IMG/VR virus record: IMGVR_UViG_3300030102_000714 | Coordinates: 1-22,576 of that record | Length of the DNA stretch: 22,576 nt | Source of the DNA: a virus | Reading direction: 5' to 3' (one strand) | Shown: in pieces, positions 15,984-22,401 of the stretch | Layout of the letters: every line of letters begins with the position of its first letter | Numbering within the stretch: position 1 is the stretch's first letter | The notes under the pieces: generated by a model | Databases searched by the model: none | What the model saw: the letters and a program-made list of their open reading frames with translations, nothing else | Told to the model about the DNA's origin: nothing | Position numbers and translations under genes: made by a program

Positions 15984-17135
15984 CTAGCTTTGGAATTGAT
16001 ATTTAAGTACGACTATACCAGAGCCACCATTATTACCTCTTGTACCACCAGTTCCAGAGGCTCCACCTCCACCTCCTCCACCAGTGTTAGTGCCTCCTGC
16101 ACCACCTTGACAAAAGTTTGTACTTGCAGTTCCAGCACCACCGTTAGCTACACCACCAGTTCCTCCTGGTTTACCACGATTTGAATTATTGGAGTCGTTA
16201 CCTCCTCCGCCTCCGCCGCCACCAGAGCCACCAGTACTTGCTCTTATGTTAGATGGACCTGCACCAACATTGGCTCTTGCTCCACCTCCTCCGCCACCAG
16301 AGAATGTAAAACTTGGACCTAATATACTACTTGAACCACCTGATCCAGCAGTTCCGTTACCATTACTTGCATTAACATTTGGTGGTTGTGATCCTTTTCC
16401 ACCACCATTACCTGATGCAACGGGAGCCGAGCCACTTGATCTTCCAGGACTTACACCACCTCCTGGATTACCTTGACCTGATGTTCCTGGACCACCACTT
16501 GATGTTTTATTAGTTCCTCCAGCCGCTCCGCCACTACCAGAGCCTCCAGGGTTTCCAGGATTTGCCGCATTTCCTTGGTTAAATCCTGCACCTCCACCAC
16601 CTCCAGTAGATGATATATTAGAAAAAGTACTGGTTCCGCCTTGACTTCCTTCTTGTCCTTCGTTGCCAACAACACCCTCACCTTTGGCTCCACCACCACC
16701 TACAGTGATACTATAGTTTTGTGCAGAAACTGAGAGGTTGCCAGTACGCATACCTCCACCTCCGCCACCACCAGCGATTTGACCTCCGCCACCTCCGCCA
16801 CCAGCGACAACTAAGTATTCAACAGAGTTAGATCCAGCAGAGTTTCCACCATCATTAACAGCAAAAGTTCCAGATGAATTAAATCTATGTATTTTAAAGT
16901 TACCAGATGTTGTTACTGTACCACCAGTTGCAGATACATAAGCAACATTTTGCGAACCTCTAAAGTCACCCATTTGTATTTCACCAGATGTCGGTATAGT
17001 TCCATTGTTACCACTTATACCAGAGGGAACATTTGATCCACCAGAATAATATTCACTTAAACTTATTGGATTAGAACCACCAAACTCCGTTTGGATGGCT
17101 GACATTGCTATTGAGCCAGATGATGGAATTGCCAT
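15984..17135 (-). CDS. Polyglycine-rich adhesin / receptor-binding fibre protein
   Basis: A 383-residue structural protein. The first 62 residues contain two related short motifs, IPSSGSIAMSAIQTEFGG (3-20) and IPTSGEIQMGDFRG (47-60), joined by a PISLSEYYSGG loop; this is a common N-terminal attachment region of phage fibres. A strand-rich linker leads to EYLVVAGGGGGGG at about 106, after which the chain is dominated by glycine, with runs of up to eight, plus Ser, Asn, Pro and Thr to near residue 373. The protein closes with the hydrophobic strand SGIVVLKYQFQS. The layout resembles polyglycine-helix adhesins such as the S16 gp38 tip protein, whose exposed loops determine host range. It lies between the S74 fibre and a small fibre-neighbour protein. 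GGGG precedes the ATG by 6 bases. Confidence 0.8.
   Translation of the reverse strand: MAIPSSGSIAMSAIQTEFGGSNPISLSEYYSGGSNVPSGISGNNGTIPTSGEIQMGDFRGSQNVAYVSATGGTVTTSGNFKIHRFNSSGTFAVNDGGNSAGSNSVEYLVVAGGGGGGGQIAGGGGGGGMRTGNLSVSAQNYSITVGGGGAKGEGVVGNEGQEGSQGGTSTFSNISSTGGGGGAGFNQGNAANPGNPGGSGSGGAAGGTNKTSSGGPGTSGQGNPGGGVSPGRSSGSAPVASGNGGGKGSQPPNVNASNGNGTAGSGGSSSILGPSFTFSGGGGGGARANVGAGPSNIRASTGGSGGGGGGGGNDSNNSNRGKPGGTGGVANGGAGTASTNFCQGGAGGTNTGGGGGGGASGTGGTRGNNGGSGIVVLKYQFQS
16008..16805 (-). repeat. Polyglycine low-complexity coding region
   Basis: The segment encodes about residues 111-376 of the adhesin-like protein. It consists of irregular glycine runs of 3-8 separated by short Ser/Asn/Ala/Pro/Thr stretches, seen on the + strand as repeated CCACC/CCTCC triplets. 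The runs are not a collagen GXY pattern. Such tracts are prone to length variation by slippage. Confidence 0.85.
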
Positions 17136-17138
17136 TTA

Positions 17139-17417
17139 CTACCCCTTTTTTAATTCATCAATTTCTGCTTTTAAGTCTTTGATTGCCTCAATCAAGACTG
17201 CTGTAAGTTTACCATAATCTACTGATTTTGTTTGCATTTCATCATTGGCAGTTAAAACAACCTCTGGAACAATAGCCTCCATGTCTTGTGCTAATACACC
17301 TACTTTTGTTTTTGCATCATCTTGGTCGTTTCTTTTGTAATAAACACCTTGCATTTGCATAACTTTTTCTATGCCATTTTCTATATTAGAAATATCTGTT
17401 TTTAATCTTTTATCAGA
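17139..17417 (-). other. Predicted S74 autocleaved chaperone domain
   Basis: Residues 335-426 of the fibre. The Ser-Asp-Lys-Arg-Leu-Lys motif at its start and the downstream conserved core indicate cleavage between Phe334 and Ser335, releasing a chaperone of about 10 kDa. The cleavage itself is inferred from the family. Confidence 0.75.
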
Positions 17418-18419
17418 AAAGGCAGTAACATCATCATTAAATGTTGCCGCTCCAGCTGCTGACATGTCTAATGTCATAGCAGTAATCCCTGACCCACCAT
17501 CATTGCCTCTTACAACAAAATCTGCATCTGATGGACCTACTGTAATTCTATATGAAGTATTTGATATATTACTATGTGTAGCAATCGTAGTGCCACCATC
17601 TGCAAACACTATATCTCCACCATCAGCATCTAACGTAATGTCACTACCACAATCTATCGTTAAATCACCACTATCAGATATAGTAGAACCATTTATTGTA
17701 ATATCATCTACAGTCAATGTTGTGAGTGTTCCTAGTGATGTTATGTTGCCTTGAGCCGCAGTTGACAAAGTTCCTGCAAGTTCTCCACTAGAACCATAGA
17801 TAACAGCTTTGCTATTAACAACAGTATTGGCACTGGAGCCATCAAGTAAATTTAGTTCGGCTGCAGTAGACGTAACAGAAGTACCATTTATAGATAAAGC
17901 ATCTGTTTCAGTAGTGCCATTAACATCTATACTACCTTCTAAATCAATATCGCCATTTACAATTAAATCATCATCCACAGTGAGATCAACTGCTGCAAGA
18001 TGTGCAAAAGCATCAACAACCGCTGCTCCAGAACCAGCACCATCCAAATAAACAGCCTTTGCAGTGCCAGGTGCTATTGTAACGTTTGCACCAGAGCCTT
18101 GTGATATAATTATATTTTGTGAACCACTTGTTGCATTTTCAATAATATGAACTCTTTTTAAAGTATTCGGACCTATGGTTATTGTACAAGCAGAATCTAG
18201 TGTACCAGTATATTTAATATACATGGCTCTACCCTCATCTGCCGAACCGTCTGCTACAGTGGTAGTATGTGTGTCAGCATTTGTGGTTATGCCTTCAGTG
18301 CCAAAACCTAGTGCCTCACCTATAAGTTCTAAATTTGTATTAGTTGAAGCACCCCATGTGCCTGATTCATCACCTGTGGCTATTTCTTTCAACCTTAAAT
18401 TATTAGTATATTCTGGCAT
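17139..18419 (-). CDS. Tail fibre with C-terminal S74 intramolecular chaperone
   Basis: A 426-residue trimeric-type fibre. The N terminus (LRLKEIATGDESGTWGASTN, residues 8-27) is a conserved virion-attachment segment in marine phage fibres. Residues 45-330 form a Thr/Ser/Asp/Gly-rich repetitive beta shaft with phrases such as DDDLIVNGDIDLEGSIDVNG and DDITINGSTISDSGDLTIDC. The C-terminal 90 residues are a Peptidase_S74 domain: SDKRLKTDI starts at Ser335, VGVLAQDMEAIVPEVV is the core, and SVDYGKLTAVLIEAIKDLK leads into a terminal coiled coil. In this family the domain helps trimerise the fibre and then cuts itself off just before the serine, so a mature chain of about 334 residues is expected. 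AAAGGG precedes the ATG at a TAATG junction. The host ligand is unknown. Confidence 0.93.
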   Translation of the reverse strand: MPEYTNNLRLKEIATGDESGTWGASTNTNLELIGEALGFGTEGITTNADTHTTTVADGSADEGRAMYIKYTGTLDSACTITIGPNTLKRVHIIENATSGSQNIIISQGSGANVTIAPGTAKAVYLDGAGSGAAVVDAFAHLAAVDLTVDDDLIVNGDIDLEGSIDVNGTTETDALSINGTSVTSTAAELNLLDGSSANTVVNSKAVIYGSSGELAGTLSTAAQGNITSLGTLTTLTVDDITINGSTISDSGDLTIDCGSDITLDADGGDIVFADGGTTIATHSNISNTSYRITVGPSDADFVVRGNDGGSGITAMTLDMSAAGAATFNDDVTAFSDKRLKTDISNIENGIEKVMQMQGVYYKRNDQDDAKTKVGVLAQDMEAIVPEVVLTANDEMQTKSVDYGKLTAVLIEAIKDLKAEIDELKKG

Positions 18420-19294
18420 TATGCTACCCTTTCAATCCAATTAGCTACTTGATCTGGAACAATCAAACCCCAGACATTCTCCTCTCCAGTAGAACCAGTT
18501 CCACTAACTCCAGTTAACGATACCACAGAACTAGCTGTTATTGCAACTGTTCCTAATGAAATTGTTGCTCCCGATAAGGTAACTGCCGTATTCGCATCTG
18601 CGGTAACAGATTCACTACCTAGTGCAGTTGTTCCTACAACTGTTGTTGTTGGTGCTCCAGTAGAAGTTATTAATGTAGGTGTGCCGACAGAGGTTGTCCC
18701 AGCAACACCAGTGGGTGAAACTAAGGCAGTTCCTACAACAGATTCATCACCAAAACCTATTGTACCTGTTAATCCAGTTTCGGTTACTCTAGCTCCAGCT
18801 GCTGCTAAAACGTCACCTACGGCAGTGGTTCCTACATTACCTGTTACTGAAAAAATACATGTACCAGTAACAGTAACTGTTCCTACAGCACCAGTACCTA
18901 CGGCAGAAGTTGGTACGACATCTTGTCCAGGAATAGCAGCGACACCACCACCCCAAACTCCAGCACCCCAGCCATCATTACCCCAACCAGTTAAAAATCC
19001 AGTTGTGGCAGATACGCCAGTTACTACGGCAGTAATTGGTATTTTAGGAAGGACAGTTCCAACGGCAGTTGTGGCAGATACACCAGTTGCACCAAACACA
19101 AACACGCTAGTTGCAACGACAGTTCCAACAGAACCAGTTGCCTCTAGTCCAGTTTCTATTACAAGAGAACCAGCGGTAGTTGCTTCATCACCAACGGCTG
19201 TCGTACCAGCTACGCCAGTAACAGCAAAGGAGGTATTACCAATACCACCCCAACCGACAGCACCCCAGGTGCCTTGTCCCCAGCCGTTAGCCAT
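18419..19294 (-). CDS. Repetitive Gly/Thr/Val-rich virion protein with WG clusters
   Basis: A 291-residue protein built from Gly, Thr, Val, Ala and Ser with few charges, which looks like an all-beta repeat structure. Two tryptophan-glycine clusters, GWGQGTWGAVGWGG (4-17) and GWGNDGWGAGVWGGG (103-117), divide it. Between and after them, a phrase like TGVAGTTAVG recurs with a spacing of exactly 22 residues at 26, 48, 70 and 92, and again at 151, 173 and 195, then less regularly to 270. The end is WGLIVPDQVANWIERVA. I recall similar repeat proteins with WG blocks and a WGLIVPDQ-like end in marine phage genomes, without a proven role. Surface decoration, a fibre shaft or a carbohydrate-binding array are possible. 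An AAGG lies about 9-10 bases before the start. The gene lies just before the S74 fibre gene. Confidence 0.75.
   Translation of the reverse strand: MANGWGQGTWGAVGWGGIGNTSFAVTGVAGTTAVGDEATTAGSLVIETGLEATGSVGTVVATSVFVFGATGVSATTAVGTVLPKIPITAVVTGVSATTGFLTGWGNDGWGAGVWGGGVAAIPGQDVVPTSAVGTGAVGTVTVTGTCIFSVTGNVGTTAVGDVLAAAGARVTETGLTGTIGFGDESVVGTALVSPTGVAGTTSVGTPTLITSTGAPTTTVVGTTALGSESVTADANTAVTLSGATISLGTVAITASSVVSLTGVSGTGSTGEENVWGLIVPDQVANWIERVA
18485..19225 (-). repeat. 22-residue (66-base) repeats in the 291-aa protein
   Basis: The region encodes residues 24-270. The conserved core TGxxxTTAVG recurs at intervals of exactly 22 residues in two blocks (starting at Thr26, 48, 70, 92 and at Thr151, 173, 195), separated by the second WG cluster. 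The + strand shows the matching GCCAGTTAC/ACGGCAGT phrases. Confidence 0.8.
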
Positions 19295-19305
19295 AAGGAT
19301 TTACC

Positions 19306-19758
19306 TTATGCTATACGGATAATAGCGTTTGAAGCGTCAGCAGTTGGAAACTGGATGGTAAATGTACCAGATGTTGAAGTTTTATTAGATGTAAAATCTA
19401 AAACACAAACAGCTTTATTACTATTAGTGTCATTATATATTAACGCACCCATAGCTGTTATTGTAGCTGTTGTAAAACTTAAATCTGAGAAATCTGTAAA
19501 AGCAGTTGTACCAGAACTAGTTGGAGCAACTTTTGTTAAAGTGCCACCACCAGTTGCATAAGTTCCACTTGAAGCAACTTCTCCAGTTGTAGTAAACGCA
19601 GTTGTTGTTGCACCTAATGTTGCAGTTGTTGATGATTTACCACCACTACCTTCTGCATAAAGTGCTAATTTGAAAGCGTTTCCGTTTGTTGCAAAATTGT
19701 GTGTACCTGTCAATAACTCTGTTTTGAAGGAAGTACACATTGCTTGTGCTATAGCCAT
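19306..19758 (-). CDS. Conserved marine phage structural protein (150 aa)
   Basis: A 150-residue Thr/Ala/Gly-rich, probably all-beta protein with a helical start (MAIAQAMCTSFKTELLTG). The conserved phrases are FKLALYAEG, YATGGGTLT, FTDFSDLSFTTATITAMGAL and the closing block FTIQFPTADASNAIIRIA. I recognise this combination as a family found repeatedly between neck and fibre genes of marine phages, usually annotated only as hypothetical. It has no membrane segment or catalytic motif. It has the strongest ribosome-binding site seen in the window, AAGGAG 8 bases before the ATG, which suggests high expression and fits an abundant virion component. A decoration or tail-attached protein is the likeliest role. 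Its stop lies 11 bases from the next gene, whose AAGG lies in the gap. Confidence 0.8.
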   Translation of the reverse strand: MAIAQAMCTSFKTELLTGTHNFATNGNAFKLALYAEGSGGKSSTTATLGATTTAFTTTGEVASSGTYATGGGTLTKVAPTSSGTTAFTDFSDLSFTTATITAMGALIYNDTNSNKAVCVLDFTSNKTSTSGTFTIQFPTADASNAIIRIA

Positions 19759-19759
19759 A

Positions 19760-20047
19760 TTAGAGTCTCCTTATATATTCAGCCGTTTCCTTTTGACCAC
19801 TCGATCGTAAGGCTTGAATGATAGTACCACGCTCTTCTCTTCTTGCCAAGAGGAGATAATGATATAGAACATTCTTGAGATGTTCTCTAAATTGGTTGGC
19901 TTGTTGCCTTATGTGTGGTGGTGCTTGATCTGATATGCTAACTATTTTATCAACAGCTAAATCTGCTATTTGTTCGTTTGTTAAACCACCCTTGTCTGAG
20001 GTCATTACATTTACTGTTCCAGCTTGTGATACTCCTACGTTAAACAT
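19760..20047 (-). CDS. Small conserved helical phage protein (95 aa)
   Basis: A 95-residue protein. The first 25 residues are strand-like and probably flexible (MFNVGVSQAGTVNVMTS). The rest is helical: LTNEQIADLAVDKIVSISDQ, the conserved phrase APPHIRQQANQFREHLKNVL, then HYLLLARREERGTIIQAL and a closing AEYIRRL. Proteins with the same PPxIRxQAxxF phrase and RRL ending are common in marine phages near neck genes, with no function that I know. The helix pair with many Arg, Lys and Gln residues could bind DNA or pack in the head-tail junction. GAGGAG lies 6 bases before the ATG and the gene is separated from the upstream stop by nothing, so it is firmly in the operon. Confidence 0.8.
   Translation of the reverse strand: MFNVGVSQAGTVNVMTSDKGGLTNEQIADLAVDKIVSISDQAPPHIRQQANQFREHLKNVLYHYLLLARREERGTIIQALRSSGQKETAEYIRRL
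19767..19772 (-). promoter_or_regulatory. Strong Shine-Dalgarno of the 150-aa structural gene
   Basis: On the - strand this reads AAGGAG, 8 bases before the ATG at 19758 and just inside the end of the upstream gene. It is the closest match to the full consensus among the starts inspected here. Confidence 0.8.
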
Positions 20048-20764
20048 TTATTTCTCCTCGTAAGTAACACCAGGTATGTCTTCTCTACCTACAATGTTAG
20101 GTGTAGAGTCTAAAGGCTCTGGTGGTTGTAGTTTTGATTTTCTTGTAATCAACATACTACCTTGTGTTGTGGTGGATACAATCGGATCTTCTAATCTATG
20201 ATATCCATAGAGTTTCTGATCCTCTTTTACATTTGTATCAAGCAATGATGAATTGTGTGCAATGTTAACTTTTATACCTTTTGATATAGCAATCGCTAAC
20301 CAAAACTCACAACATCCTCTGCCTGCTTCAGCAAAAGCTACGTTACTATATGTAAAATCTATGCCATACAAATGTATTTCTTTCACTTCTTGAGCTATTG
20401 CATAAGCAATACTATAAGCAACTGTATTGTTAAGATAAGCATATTTAGTTTTTTGTAGGACTTCTTGTAAAGGATATTCAACAACATCTGGACATCTTTT
20501 ATCTAAAACACAAGAAAAAATAGGAACACCTAACTTTGTTCGTAATCTATCTGTCATAATATTTGTTTGTTTACCAGCGTTAGGACTATCGAGAAATCTT
20601 GATGGTGGATCCATCATAAAACATTTATCGTGATAAATAACGCCAGATATAGAATTGATCGCCCAGACTTCATCAAACTTCTCGCTTCTGATTCTAGACA
20701 TTAGATACTCGCTACAACTATTGCCGAGACCGACAATGGCTATGCTACCTATTTTCTTCCCCAT
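20048..20764 (-). CDS. Rossmann-like protein resembling DUF115/MAF glycan enzymes
   Basis: A 238-residue soluble alpha/beta protein. The N terminus SIAIVGLGNSCSEYL (7-21) is a strand followed by a glycine-rich turn, as in nucleotide-binding folds. It is followed by FDEVWAINSISGVIYHDKCFMMDPPSRF. The most telling part is EIHLYGIDFTYSN (129-141) plus AGRGCCEFWLAIAISKGIKV (147-166), which recalls the core of DUF115/motility accessory factor proteins and related sialic/pseudaminic acid transferases (LxGxD then a helix of the same kind). A transferase acting on a surface glycan or nucleotide-linked sugar is therefore possible, but no catalytic set can be proven by eye. The C-terminal 50 residues are proline-rich and probably disordered. 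AAGGGAAG is placed before the ATG. Its place among neck and decoration genes is unusual. Confidence 0.7.
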   Translation of the reverse strand: MGKKIGSIAIVGLGNSCSEYLMSRIRSEKFDEVWAINSISGVIYHDKCFMMDPPSRFLDSPNAGKQTNIMTDRLRTKLGVPIFSCVLDKRCPDVVEYPLQEVLQKTKYAYLNNTVAYSIAYAIAQEVKEIHLYGIDFTYSNVAFAEAGRGCCEFWLAIAISKGIKVNIAHNSSLLDTNVKEDQKLYGYHRLEDPIVSTTTQGSMLITRKSKLQPPEPLDSTPNIVGREDIPGVTYEEK

Positions 20765-20774
20765 AATGCTTCCC

Positions 20775-21419
20775 TTATTGTTTCGGAATTTTTACCAAAC
20801 CTTCTCTATAAGCATCAGTATTCTCTTGTCCTTCTCCATAAACTTTAAGTCTGGATATGGCTTCACCATATCTACTAGTATAAAGTTGTAATAGATCAGA
20901 CTCCCCTTTCATAAAACTATATGCCTCAATCAAACAAGCGTACAACAAAGCATCTGGTGCATTAGTGCTTATCCAAGTTGTGCCAGAATCATCTGTGGTA
21001 AGTGAGGCAGGTCTATAATAATAATGTAATTCTGCTACATAATCAGCATCTGGTGTTGGAGCTACTATATAATTATCAACATCAAAAGAAGCATAATATA
21101 TTGGAGATCCAGTTGTTGCTGGATTAGGAGTATACTGTTGAATGAAGTTTACATCTTTTTGTAAAAGAAAAACATTTGCACTATCTTTTATATAAGATAA
21201 AGAAAAGGTAGCTAAGTAATCACTTGGTTTTTGTAAAAACTTATTACCAGTTGTTAAACCACCCTCAACATTTTTTCTAAAAAAATCTAAATCTACAGAT
21301 TTTAATATTCTTTCTTCTGCATTTTTGATAATGAAATCTAACTCATTTACAAAAGTTGTCTCATCATTTTCTGTCCAGTCTTGTATTGACTGTTTTAATG
21401 TAGTCAAAGTAAAGCTCAT
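20775..21419 (-). CDS. Neck/adaptor-like protein (T7 gp11 / SU10-adaptor type)
   Basis: A 214-residue protein with the layout of phage adaptor proteins, which form a ring beneath the portal and connect it to the tail. The N-terminal helices LKQSIQDWTENDETTFVNELDFIIKNAEERI (8-38) are typical of that family. They are followed by a strand-rich middle with LQKPSDYLATFSLSYI, GSPIYYASFDVDNYIVAP and ADYVAELHYYYRPASLT. A C-terminal helical part contains APDALLYACLIEAYSFMKG and ends with the RLKVYGEG helix. The assignment rests on fold-like pattern, length and location next to a second neck-type protein. It overlaps the previous gene by ATGA. It could equally be described as a tail-tubular A-like protein. 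Confidence 0.8.
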   Translation of the reverse strand: MSFTLTTLKQSIQDWTENDETTFVNELDFIIKNAEERILKSVDLDFFRKNVEGGLTTGNKFLQKPSDYLATFSLSYIKDSANVFLLQKDVNFIQQYTPNPATTGSPIYYASFDVDNYIVAPTPDADYVAELHYYYRPASLTTDDSGTTWISTNAPDALLYACLIEAYSFMKGESDLLQLYTSRYGEAISRLKVYGEGQENTDAYREGLVKIPKQ

Positions 21420-21733
21420 GATGTACTCACTGTTACTGTTCCCAGACTAGTTGTAGCCGTAAACGGTGTCATCTTTTGTCCTATTATACCATTTCCAGCA
21501 TTTGTGTATACTATAAATGCCGTTAAGTCTGTATCTTGATTTGGTCTTGGTTCATACAAAGCTGTTGGATCTGGGCCTGGATAATTAGGCTCTAGTTGAG
21601 GATGTTTAGCTTCATACTCATCTGGACCTACCTTAAGTCCATTCCATTCTTTTCTCATTTCACGCAAACGATAACGGAATCCAGACCTATCTGAATATCC
21701 CCATGCGTATCTGCCACTTGCGTACCTAGCCAT
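21416..21733 (-). CDS. Conserved small phage protein, DRSGF family (105 aa)
   Basis: A 105-residue protein opening with MARYASGRYAWGYSDRSGFR, then REMRKEWNGLKVGPDEYEAKHPQLEP and DPTALYEPRPNQD. This string is highly conserved in marine phages. In some relatives, as I recall, the DRSG region carries cysteines as part of a zinc-ribbon-like motif; here there are none, so no metal site is expected. The last 40 residues are strand-like and end in GTVTVSTS. Its role is not established, but it is always near neck genes in my experience. It is wedged between the two adaptor-like genes, with ATGA and TAATG-type overlaps on the two sides, and GAGGT lies a few bases before the ATG. A small neck or tail-joining subunit is a reasonable guess. 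Confidence 0.8.
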   Translation of the reverse strand: MARYASGRYAWGYSDRSGFRYRLREMRKEWNGLKVGPDEYEAKHPQLEPNYPGPDPTALYEPRPNQDTDLTAFIVYTNAGNGIIGQKMTPFTATTSLGTVTVSTS

Positions 21734-22401
21734 TAGTACCTCAAGTATGAAATGTTAGGTGTTAATTTGAGAGGTGTGCTACTTGCATCTTCTGCTGCGG
21801 CTCTTTGAAACTCTTCTTCATAGATAGCTTTTAGTATTTGTATTCTGTCGGGTGCTCTTTTTATAGCTATGTAATAAGCAAGTCCCGCTGCCATGCAAGG
21901 TAAGAATCTAAAAGGTGCGTCAGTTGTATTAACTAAAGCATCTGCGTCCTCTATTCGTCTTACATAGTAAAACACTAAAGTATAAGAGGTATCTGGAGTT
22001 GACCATAATGTGATCGTAGGAGTTACTTGTCTATCAAAAAAATACTGACTTGGTTGTCCAGAATTATCTTTGTTAGGTATTTTTAGATACTCACTACGGC
22101 TCATTTGAGTTAAAGTAAAATCTGTACCACTACTGTTTCGTAGAACAACTTCTAATAAATCTACAACTGTTGCATCTAAAAGAGTATAAGAAGCAGTTCC
22201 AGAAGTTACCGCCACAGTTGACTGCTTAACAGTCCAAAGATTTAATCCTCTGTTTGCCCAGTCAGCAAACATAAGATTCAAAGAACGTCTAGCTGTTCTA
22301 GCATCGTAACCAGTTCTCATTTCTAAGCCACATCTTTCGTATGCCTCTTCAATAAGTTCTGCTACATCTAAATTAAAATCTCTTGAGCTTGAAGTTGCCA
22401 T
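21733..22401 (-). CDS. Neck/tail accessory protein (P22 gp4 / T7 gp11-like)
   Basis: A 222-residue protein resembling the tail accessory factor family that closes the portal in P22-like and many marine podovirus-like phages. The N-terminal helices DVAELIEEAYERCGLEMRTG and RRSLNLMFADWANRGLNLWT (about 11-57) are followed by strands VAVTSGTASYTLLDATVVDL. Next come QPSQYFFDRQVTPTITLW and SYTLVFYYVRRIEDAD, and then the conserved helical block FRFLPCMAAGLAYYIAIKRAPDR, ending in PNISYLRY. The set and order of these phrases match a family I know well from marine phage genomes. It starts right after the stop of the basic protein gene, with AAGG about 10 bases upstream within it. Together with the 214-residue gene it supplies two related neck components. 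Confidence 0.85.
   Translation of the reverse strand: MATSSSRDFNLDVAELIEEAYERCGLEMRTGYDARTARRSLNLMFADWANRGLNLWTVKQSTVAVTSGTASYTLLDATVVDLLEVVLRNSSGTDFTLTQMSRSEYLKIPNKDNSGQPSQYFFDRQVTPTITLWSTPDTSYTLVFYYVRRIEDADALVNTTDAPFRFLPCMAAGLAYYIAIKRAPDRIQILKAIYEEEFQRAAAEDASSTPLKLTPNISYLRY

Noticed and set aside
16189-16476. Polyproline + strand frame
   Set aside because: Polyglycine codons on the - strand read as proline on the + strand, so this is a composition artefact of the adhesin gene.
18681-19322. A 213-codon + strand frame rich in Pro, Val and Thr
   Set aside because: It is the mirror of the repetitive 291-residue gene; the repeats in that gene keep the opposite frame open. The - strand gene has homologue-like ends and conserved junctions.
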